From assembly GCA_005779525.1 (NCBI GenBank), contig SXIZ01000208.1:1-7766 (forward strand): DNA of 7,766 bases. Direction: 5' to 3'. The notes under the pieces are model-generated. The model had not been told where the DNA came from, did no database searches, and saw nothing but the letters and a program-made list of their open reading frames with translations. Within the stretch, counting starts at the first letter, position 1. Each line of letters begins with the position of its first letter. Made by a program: the position numbers and the translations under genes. The stretch is from Methylococcaceae bacterium (GTDB taxonomy: Bacteria > Pseudomonadota > Gammaproteobacteria > Methylococcales > Methylomonadaceae). Shown piece by piece: positions 1-4,414 of this stretch.

Positions 1-342
1 ATACCGATGCAATGTGAATATTATGCATTAGAAGGCTTGGCGGCGTTGTTATCGACAGTCGAACAAGTAAAAAACTCAGTGAATCCTCGCTTACATATCG
101 AAGGTGTGTTGCGTACAATGTATGATGCACGTAATCGATTATGCTCTGATGTCTCTAAGCAATTGTTGGAGCATTTTAATCATAAGGTTTATCGCACCGT
201 TGTTCCAAGGAATGTGCGTTTGGCCGAGGCGCCTAGTCATGGTTTGCCAGCACTGCAATACGATAAATCATCGCCCGGGGCTGCTGCTTACATGGTTTTA
301 GCGGCAGAGGTCATCGGAAAACAAGTCGTCCACAGTTCATAA
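1..342 (+). CDS. parA: Chromosome partitioning ATPase ParA/Soj, C-terminal part (5' end outside window)
   Basis: This is the last 113 residues of a ParA/Soj-type Walker ATPase, which drives segregation of the origin region together with ParB bound at parS. The reading frame is open from base 1. The visible start, IPMQCEYYALEGL, matches the conserved ParA stretch 'P.QCEYYALEGL' that follows the switch region. Further on are GVLRTMYDARNRL and VPRNVRLAEAPSHGLPAL, both hallmarks of chromosomal rather than plasmid ParA. The Walker A and A' motifs lie upstream of the window, so ATPase competence cannot be judged. The ATG at position 7 is internal and not the start. The stop is at 340-342, followed 17 bases later by parB, so the two are almost certainly cotranscribed. 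The assignment is secure. Confidence 0.95.
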   Translation: MPMQCEYYALEGLAALLSTVEQVKNSVNPRLHIEGVLRTMYDARNRLCSDVSKQLLEHFNHKVYRTVVPRNVRLAEAPSHGLPALQYDKSSPGAAAYMVLAAEVIGKQVVHSS

Positions 343-359
343 TGAATTTGAGGTAGTTT

Positions 360-1232
360 ATGGTCGTGAAACGGAGTGGTTTAGGTCGTAACTTATCAGC
401 CTTGTTAAGTCATACTGACGGTAGTTTGCACGCCACAGACAAACATGACGGGTCAGAGCGATTAAAACTAACAATAGATAGTCTGCAACCTGGTAAATAT
501 CAACCGCGGGGGGAAATTGATGAAGCAGCGCTGGTTGAGCTGGCTGAATCAATCAAAAAGCAGGGTTTGCTACAGCCCTTAGTGGTCCGAGAAGTATCTC
601 CAGGGCGCTATGAGATTATCGCCGGTGAACGTCGTTGGCGTGCATGTCGATTGGCTGGGGTAAGTGACGTGCCTGTCGTGCTACGCCAGGTTGATGATGA
701 AACAGCCATGGCCATGGCCTTGGTGGAAAATTTACAACGCGAAGATTTAAATGCGATGGATCAGGCTCGGGCTATGCATCGTTTAACCACCGAGTTTTCG
801 CTGACGCACCAGCAAATTGCTGAGTTATTAAGTAAATCGCGTGCGGCCGTCAGCAATTATTTACGGTTGCTCAATTTAAACGCGGATGTTATTCGGATGC
901 TGGAGCATGGTGACTTGGATATGGGGCACGCACGGAGCCTTTTAATGTTAGACGAAAGTCAACAATCTCAAGTTGCTCAATTAGTGGTGGCCAAGAATTT
1001 ATCAGTGCGAGAAACGGAAGCGCTGGTGGCTCGAGTTAAAGTGGGTAGCGGGAGTGTGCCAAAAACAAAGGTAGACATTTCACCTCTATTTGAGAGCGCA
1101 ATACAAACGTTGGCACAGCAGTTAAAAACCAAGGTAAAATTGAAACAAGGGAAAGCAGGTAAAGGGACGTTAGTTATTCATTACGATGATATGCATACGC
1201 TACAGCAAATGATTGGGCAGCTGATAAGCTGA
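360..1232 (+). CDS. parB: Chromosome partitioning protein ParB/Spo0J
   Basis: This is a 290-residue CTP-dependent DNA clamp that loads at parS and spreads to form the partition complex. In order it shows an N-terminal LGRNLSALL segment (about 8-16) that in the family contacts ParA, the N-terminal ParB domain with QPR at 48-50, the CTP-binding motif GERRWRA at 89-95 and ENLQRED at 123-129. A helix-turn-helix parS reader follows at about 146-172 (LTHQQIAELLSKSRAAVSNY), then a linker near 225-240 and a C-terminal dimerisation domain (240-290). Length is normal for a chromosomal ParB. The start ATG is preceded by GAGGT at 350-354, five bases upstream. It lies 17 bases after parA and six bases before yraN. 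No complete parS site is visible in the window. The identification is secure. Confidence 0.97.
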   Translation: MVVKRSGLGRNLSALLSHTDGSLHATDKHDGSERLKLTIDSLQPGKYQPRGEIDEAALVELAESIKKQGLLQPLVVREVSPGRYEIIAGERRWRACRLAGVSDVPVVLRQVDDETAMAMALVENLQREDLNAMDQARAMHRLTTEFSLTHQQIAELLSKSRAAVSNYLRLLNLNADVIRMLEHGDLDMGHARSLLMLDESQQSQVAQLVVAKNLSVRETEALVARVKVGSGSVPKTKVDISPLFESAIQTLAQQLKTKVKLKQGKAGKGTLVIHYDDMHTLQQMIGQLIS

Positions 1233-1238
1233 GGTCAA

Positions 1239-1595
1239 ATGTCACTAAAAATAGGTTCACTCGCCGAGCAACGCGCCAGGGAGTACCTCACACTTCAAGG
1301 CTTACAATGGGTTGAAAGCAATTATCGCTGTCGCATGGGTGAACTGGATTTAATCATGCGTGATAACGACTATTTAGTGTTCATTGAAGTGCGTGCACGC
1401 ACTTCAAATGCGTTTGGTGGAGCGATGGCTAGTGTAACCCATAGCAAGAGGCAGAAGCTTATCAAAACCGCCTCTCTCTATCTGATGGCCAATAAGCTAT
1501 ATGATAAACAGCCTATACGCTTTGATGTACTGAGTCTAGAAGGCATGCCGCCACGCATGAGTTGGATTAAAAACGCTTTCGGTGCCGATGATTAA
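1239..1595 (+). CDS. yraN: YraN family (UPF0102) nuclease-like protein
   Basis: This 118-residue protein has the normal size of the YraN/UPF0102 family, which has a restriction-endonuclease-like fold; its cellular role is not established. Family signatures are G-x-x-A-E-x-x-A near 6-13, NYRCRMGELDLIM (28-40) and VFIEVRAR (47-54). E35, D37, E50 and R52 sit where a PD-(D/E)XK nuclease would carry its metal-binding residues. R in place of K also occurs in E. coli YraN as I recall it, so it does not by itself mean loss of function. The ribosome site GAGGT (1231-1235) overlaps the parB stop codon, suggesting translational coupling. The yraN-diaA-dolP order is the same as in E. coli. A perfect 24-bp palindrome lies inside the gene over the codons of the IEVRARTS motif (see 1384-1407). 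Confidence 0.93.
   Translation: MSLKIGSLAEQRAREYLTLQGLQWVESNYRCRMGELDLIMRDNDYLVFIEVRARTSNAFGGAMASVTHSKRQKLIKTASLYLMANKLYDKQPIRFDVLSLEGMPPRMSWIKNAFGADD
1384..1407. repeat. Perfect 24-bp palindrome inside yraN
   Basis: The left arm TTGAAGTGCGTG (1384-1395) is followed directly by its exact reverse complement CACGCACTTCAA (1396-1407), with no spacer and no mismatch. Bases outside the arms do not pair. As RNA it could form a 10-bp stem closed by a UGCA tetraloop. It does not match the parS consensus, whose centre is CACGTG, and I do not recognise it as a known operator. It encodes the conserved IEVRARTS segment of YraN, so codon choice rather than amino acid sequence must make it perfect. Its function is unknown. 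Confidence 0.9.
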
Positions 1596-1626
1596 ACGGT
1601 TGTTTAGCCATTCTTTGAGGTAACAT

Positions 1627-2226
1627 ATGACACAAATGGAAGATCGAATCCGACATCTTTTTGGTGTCGGTATTGAAGCAAAAATAGCCGTTGCAGATTT
1701 ATTATCGGCAGCGATAGCAAAGGCTGGGTTGCGTTTAGTCAACTGTTTACTCAATGATGGCCGAATTCTATTGTGTGGTAATGGGGGATCGGCGGCCAAT
1801 TGTTTGCATTTTACCGCAGCAATGCTGAATCATTTTGACGTGGAGCGTCCTCCTCTCCCTGTTTTTTCTTTATCCACAGACATATCTGTTTCGACAGCCG
1901 TTGCTAATGAGGGTCATTTCGATCAGATTTTTGCTCGCCAAATTCAGGCACTTGGGCAGGAGGGTGATGTCTTGCTTACCTTATCTACGTCGGGTAACTC
2001 TGATAATCTATTGCAAGCGGTGAATGCAGCAAATGATCGTGGCATGGATACTATCGCGTTAAGTGGTCGTGATGGTGGTGTTCTTGCTAATCATCTGGGG
2101 CCTGAAGATATTGAAATAAGGGTACCCGGAGATACCGCGGCTCGGATCCGCGAAACGCATTTATTTATCTTGCACTGCTTTTGCGATTTAATTGATCAAT
2201 CTTTATTTGGCCAAATGTTGGGGTAG
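1627..2226 (+). CDS. diaA: DiaA, DnaA initiator-associating SIS-domain protein (GmhA-like fold)
   Basis: This 199-residue single-SIS-domain protein is most like E. coli DiaA (196 aa), which binds DnaA as a tetramer and promotes its assembly at oriC. The SIS signatures are CGNGGSAANCLHF (50-62) and LSTSGNSDNLL (119-129), and LGPEDIEIRVP (157-167) resembles DiaA closely. Relative to the paralog GmhA (sedoheptulose-7-phosphate isomerase), the catalytic Glu (E65 in E. coli GmhA by my count) is replaced by Ala65; the later catalytic His is kept as H183. The C-terminal pair L193-F194 aligns with E. coli DiaA Leu190-Phe191, reported as needed for DnaA binding. The ATG at 1627 has GAGGT at 1617-1621, five bases upstream; an ATG at 1636 is the alternative start. 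The dolP-like gene follows after three bases. Automated annotation may call this gmhA. Confidence 0.88.
   Translation: MTQMEDRIRHLFGVGIEAKIAVADLLSAAIAKAGLRLVNCLLNDGRILLCGNGGSAANCLHFTAAMLNHFDVERPPLPVFSLSTDISVSTAVANEGHFDQIFARQIQALGQEGDVLLTLSTSGNSDNLLQAVNAANDRGMDTIALSGRDGGVLANHLGPEDIEIRVPGDTAARIRETHLFILHCFCDLIDQSLFGQMLG
1650..1670 (+). other. Short stem-loop near the 5' end of diaA mRNA
   Basis: CCGACATC (1650-1657) can pair with GGTGTCGG (1663-1670) around a TTTTT loop, giving eight pairs of which one is G-U. It begins 23 bases after the diaA start codon. It could slow early elongation or simply be a coincidence of codon choice; no U-tract follows the stem, so it is not a terminator. Confidence 0.35.
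1870..1878 (+). other. Consensus DnaA-box 9-mer inside diaA
   Basis: TTATCCACA matches the DnaA box consensus TTATNCACA exactly. It lies within codons for the conserved SLSTD stretch of the SIS domain, so coding constraint is a sufficient explanation. Isolated boxes can still titrate DnaA. I record the match but not a function. Confidence 0.4.
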
Positions 2227-2229
2227 ATT

Positions 2230-2793
2230 ATGAAGATAAAAACATTCATTTTTTTGCTTTTGGGTGCGTTATTAACGAGTTGTGCAGCGGTAGTTGTTGT
2301 GGGTGCGGCAGGCGGTATGGCTGTTTATGACCGGCGCAGCGTATCGATGATGGAGCGCGACGCTCGCATATTTTATGTTGTGCGCAAAGCCATCGTGAAT
2401 GATCCCCGTTTTCGTGACTCCCACATGGTGGTCAGTAGTTTTAACCAAGTTGTTTTGCTGGCCGGCCAAACACCAACAGCCTCTTTACGAGTCGTCGCGG
2501 AAAAAATAGTACAAAATACGCCGAACGTACGCCGAGTGTATGATGAAGTCACTATTGACTACCCATTGTCGATGACCAGACGTAGCAAAGATACTTTGAT
2601 CACAGGCCAGGTACGCAGCAAAATGTTAGCAAGAAAGGGGCTAGAATCAGGGTCAATTAAAATTGTTACCGAAAATGGAATCGTTTATTTGATGGGTATT
2701 GCGACGCATGAGCAAGCCAATATAGCGGTCAACGTGGCAAGACAAGTGAGTGGCGTGAATAAAGTCGTTAAAATTTTCCAATATATTGTTTAA
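2230..2793 (+). CDS. DolP-like outer-membrane lipoprotein with two BON domains (paralog 1)
   Basis: This 187-residue lipoprotein is homologous to E. coli DolP (YraP), which supports outer-membrane integrity and the BAM machinery. The signal peptide is residues 1-17 (KIK, then a hydrophobic core) with lipobox LTSC and acylated C18; Ala at +2 fits outer-membrane sorting. A Val/Ala/Gly-rich segment and YDRRSV (33-38, compare DPRSV in E. coli) precede BON domains at about 45-112 and 122-187, each carrying a V-x-L-x-G type core (VVLLAG, IVYLMG). The position matching DolP Trp127, which binds phospholipid, is Leu123 here (DTLIT). The start is three bases after the diaA stop, with GGGG at 2220-2223 as a weak ribosome site, so translation is probably coupled to diaA. 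It is followed by a second paralog. The family is secure; the exact role is inferred. Confidence 0.9.
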   Translation: MKIKTFIFLLLGALLTSCAAVVVVGAAGGMAVYDRRSVSMMERDARIFYVVRKAIVNDPRFRDSHMVVSSFNQVVLLAGQTPTASLRVVAEKIVQNTPNVRRVYDEVTIDYPLSMTRRSKDTLITGQVRSKMLARKGLESGSIKIVTENGIVYLMGIATHEQANIAVNVARQVSGVNKVVKIFQYIV

Positions 2794-2850
2794 GTCATGT
2801 GCAAGGACTCATAAAGTCGGAGCAATCGGGTTGGTTTAGGAGTTACACCG

Positions 2851-3447
2851 ATGTGCAAACAAGGATGTTTAGCGATATTGCTGATGGTGTTTGGTGCCTT
2901 CTTAACGGGCTGTATCAGTAATGTTTGGACTGGCGTGTCCTTGGTTTATGACCGCCATAATGTCTATAAGACCATCAGCGACTTCCAATTAGCCGCTAAT
3001 GCAAGCCGAGCTTTATATAAAGATCAAATCTTCAAAGGGCCGGGTTGCTCTATTGACGTCGCCATCATTAATGGGGACATTCTATTGGCAGGCCATGTGC
3101 CAACCGCTATTTTGCGGCAAGAAGCATTTAAACGTGTCGCGGCACTAGATGGGTATCGCCGCCTGTTTAATCAATTAGCGATAGGCTCGAAAACTGAAAA
3201 TGTGCTGCTAGATGATTGGATTACTATGAAAATTCGTAGCCAAATTTTTGCAAATGCGGATGTTGATCCACATGTCTTTAAGGTTGTTACATCTGAGCAG
3301 ATTGTTTATTTGATGGGGGATGTGATCCCTAAGGAAGCTCAGCATGTCATCAAGATAGCCAGAGCGTGCACTGGGGTAAAACGGGTCGTGAAGTTATTTA
3401 AGTATTATAATTTGAGCGACCATCCAGAGGAAGCGCCTGCTCAGTAG
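2851..3447 (+). CDS. DolP-like outer-membrane lipoprotein with two BON domains (paralog 2)
   Basis: This is a second DolP-like lipoprotein, 198 residues, beside the first. The signal peptide is 1-20 with lipobox LTGC and acylated C21. YDRHNV (33-38) matches YDRRSV of its neighbour. BON domains lie at about 46-112 and 122-186, with GDILLAG and IVYLMG cores, followed by an acidic, proline-containing tail (DHPEEAPAQ). The second BON domain opens with DDWIT: W123 aligns with E. coli DolP Trp127, the residue tied to phospholipid binding, which the first paralog lacks. This copy is therefore the better functional DolP candidate despite coming second. Two extra cysteines (C2, C6) lie in the signal peptide and C66 in BON1. 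The ribosome site AGGAG (2838-2842) is eight bases upstream of the ATG. It is the last + strand gene before the 3448-3985 gap. Confidence 0.9.
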   Translation: MCKQGCLAILLMVFGAFLTGCISNVWTGVSLVYDRHNVYKTISDFQLAANASRALYKDQIFKGPGCSIDVAIINGDILLAGHVPTAILRQEAFKRVAALDGYRRLFNQLAIGSKTENVLLDDWITMKIRSQIFANADVDPHVFKVVTSEQIVYLMGDVIPKEAQHVIKIARACTGVKRVVKLFKYYNLSDHPEEAPAQ

Positions 3448-3479
3448 CGGCTATAGCCTGGCTAAACACAGTAGATGGC

Positions 3480-3510
3480 GTTGTCGTTACACTTTTTACG
3501 TGTCGACAAC
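3480..3510. repeat. Inverted repeat downstream of the second BON lipoprotein gene
   Basis: GTTGTCG (3480-3486) and CGACAAC (3504-3510) are exact reverse complements. Inside, ACAC (3489-3492) can pair with GTGT (3500-3503), giving an 11-bp stem with a two-base bulge and a seven-base loop. It starts 33 bases after the stop codon. No T-run follows, so it is a poor intrinsic terminator. It could instead stabilise the 3' end of the upstream mRNA or be a protein-binding site. Confidence 0.5.
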
Positions 3511-3532
3511 AGAACTTGGTTTTGATGGGCCA

Positions 3533-3562
3533 TAAAATAAAAGGCCTGAGAACTCTCAGGCC
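3533..3562 (-). terminator. Rho-independent terminator for the divergent small gene
   Basis: GGCCTGAG (3543-3550) and CTCAGGCC (3555-3562) form a perfect 8-bp stem with a four-base loop. Read on the minus strand the stem is followed at once by TTTTATTTTATG (3542 down to 3531), a classic intrinsic terminator 55 bases past the stop of the 3618-3863 gene. On the + strand the stem is followed by ATTGAGGC and only then TTTT (3571-3574), so it would be a weak terminator for the lipoprotein operon. It may serve both convergent transcripts. Confidence 0.85.
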
Positions 3563-3617
3563 ATTGAGGCTTTTCCCTTTCAGGAAGTGGCCAACCTGAT
3601 GGGATACGTATACTGTA

Positions 3618-3863
3618 TCAATGGAATCGCCCTTTATCCAGTCGTTTACGAACTTTTCGTAATTTCATTTCATGTAAAAGCCCGGTAGAGCAGTTTATGT
3701 CCCTTTCTTGCTCATTATTATCGGTCATTTGAATTGGATGTGATCTGCAATGTTGTCGGTAGGGATTATGTAGTTTATTGTGTTTGTGCGGTAAACCATC
3801 GCCATAGCGATGACTCATTTGTTCGCGCATACGCGCAACCGTGTGTTGCTGTTTTTCAGACAT
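3618..3863 (-). CDS. Small basic histidine-rich protein of unknown function
   Basis: I do not recognise this 81-residue protein. It is basic and strongly hydrophilic, with 9 His, 10 Arg, 7 Lys and two Cys (C39, C58). There is no signal peptide or membrane segment. The N-terminal third (TVARMREQMSHRYGDGLP) and the C-terminal LLHEMKLRKVRKRLDKG (62-78) look helix-forming; the His/Asn-rich middle looks disordered. It is probably a real gene: the ATG has AAGGA (3875-3871) seven bases upstream, a TATAAT -10 element lies about 57 bases upstream, and a strong terminator follows the stop. It is transcribed divergently from atpI. Nucleic-acid or metal binding is conceivable from composition only, and the transcript could alternatively act mainly as an RNA. 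Confidence 0.65.
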   Translation of the reverse strand: MSEKQQHTVARMREQMSHRYGDGLPHKHNKLHNPYRQHCRSHPIQMTDNNEQERDINCSTGLLHEMKLRKVRKRLDKGRFH

Positions 3864-3892
3864 TTTAAATTCCTTAGACTGAGTTGGACAAC

Positions 3893-3914
3893 TAGGCTTT
3901 GTTCACATAGCCTA
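3893..3914. promoter_or_regulatory. Operator-like inverted repeat containing a near-consensus DnaA box
   Basis: TAGGCT (3893-3898) and AGCCTA (3909-3914) are exact reverse complements with a ten-base spacer. The spacer region carries TTGTTCACA (3899-3907), one mismatch from the DnaA box TTATNCACA. The repeat begins at the predicted transcription start of the minus-strand gene (about 3913), so it could be an operator or form a 5' stem-loop on that mRNA. Confidence 0.4.
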
Positions 3915-3919
3915 TTTAA

Positions 3920-3948
3920 ATTATAGCTGAAGAACGCGTAGCCGTTGC
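3920..3948 (-). promoter_or_regulatory. Likely promoter of the divergent small gene
   Basis: Read on the minus strand, a perfect TATAAT lies at 3925-3920. The -35 region at 17-bp spacing (3948-3943, GCAACG) is poor, so the promoter may need an activator. The predicted start near 3913 gives a leader of about 50 bases before the ATG at 3863. Its upstream part overlaps the -35 region of the atpI promoter, so the two may compete for RNA polymerase. Confidence 0.5.
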
Positions 3949-3973
3949 TTATCCACATTGATTACTTTATAAT
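3945..3973 (+). promoter_or_regulatory. Likely sigma70 promoter of the atp operon
   Basis: TTGCTT (3945-3950), a 17-base spacer and a perfect TATAAT (3968-3973) form a sigma70-type promoter. Only the first three bases of the -35 match consensus. The predicted start is around 3980-3981, leaving just 5-6 bases before the ATG at 3986 or 17-18 bases before the GTG at 3998. The consensus DnaA box at 3949-3957 overlaps the -35 element and spacer. Confidence 0.6.
3949..3957 (+). promoter_or_regulatory. Consensus DnaA box inside the atp promoter
   Basis: TTATCCACA is an exact match to TTATNCACA and identical to the strong E. coli oriC R1 box. It overlaps the last two bases of the proposed -35 and the first part of the spacer, a place where bound DnaA would be expected to block polymerase. 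A near match (TTGTTCACA, 3899-3907) lies 50 bases upstream in the same orientation. Identity as a 9-mer is certain; binding is inferred. Confidence 0.55.
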
Positions 3974-3985
3974 CCGCGCGAAAAG

Positions 3986-4381
3986 ATGGGTGGATCTGTG
4001 AAAAATCAGCGGGGCTTGCAAGGTGCTAGGCGGTTAATATTATGCCAGCTCGGCATGACGATACTGCTTGCAACAATGGCACTATGGTGTGCTGGTACAA
4101 CAGCTGCATTATCCGCCATATTAGGTGGATTAGTGTGTATTGTACCGAATGCGTATTTCGCAAGAGCCTTGTTTCAATACCAGGGCGCGCGTGCAGCGAA
4201 ACAAATAGTCAATCGCTTTTATAAGGGCGAAGCGTTGAAAATCGTGCTGGCGATGACCTTATTTACACTGGTGTTTAAATTATTCACCATCATCCCTCTG
4301 GTGTTTTTTGCTGTATACATAGTGACGCAAATGATATTTTGGTTTGCACCGTTGATATTTGTTAATAAAGGAACTGACTAG
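3986..4381 (+). CDS. atpI: ATP synthase accessory protein AtpI
   Basis: This is a 131-residue membrane protein encoded first in the atp operon. AtpI aids assembly of the c-ring/Fo in several bacteria and is usually not essential. Four hydrophobic helices are visible at about 17-35, 38-60, 84-101 and 103-124. The family-typical GGLVCIVPNAYFARALF (47-63) and FYKGEALKIV (78-87) stand on either side of the loop between helices 2 and 3. The start is uncertain. The ATG at 3986 has no real ribosome site and lies only 5-6 bases from the predicted transcription start. An in-frame GTG at 3998 gives a 127-residue protein, close to the E. coli length, but only a weak, crowded GGTGGA precedes it. The stop is 33 bases before atpB. 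The family assignment is firm. Confidence 0.88.
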   Translation: MGGSVKNQRGLQGARRLILCQLGMTILLATMALWCAGTTAALSAILGGLVCIVPNAYFARALFQYQGARAAKQIVNRFYKGEALKIVLAMTLFTLVFKLFTIIPLVFFAVYIVTQMIFWFAPLIFVNKGTD

Positions 4382-4414
4382 AAATACGGTTCCGAAAACA
4401 GAATAGGGCAGAAA

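Noticed and set aside
364..373. CGTGAAAC at the start of parB resembling half of a parS site
   Set aside because: Only one half of the parS palindrome is present; the other half (TGTTNCA) is missing. No CACGTG core occurs anywhere in the window.
708..718. Repeated CCATGGCCATGG in parB
   Set aside because: It encodes the Ala-Met-Ala-Met run of a helix and is too short to be a meaningful repeat.
2797..2814. Five-codon frame (MCKDS) before the second BON gene, sharing ATGTGCAA with the true start and lying in the same frame 54 bases upstream
   Set aside because: It has no ribosome site and stops at once; probably chance or a trace of local duplication. AGGAG clearly marks 2851 as the start.
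3543..3574. Strong + strand terminator for the lipoprotein operon
   Set aside because: On the + strand the stem is separated from a short TTTT by eight bases; the T-tract is clearly on the minus strand. It may still work weakly in both directions.
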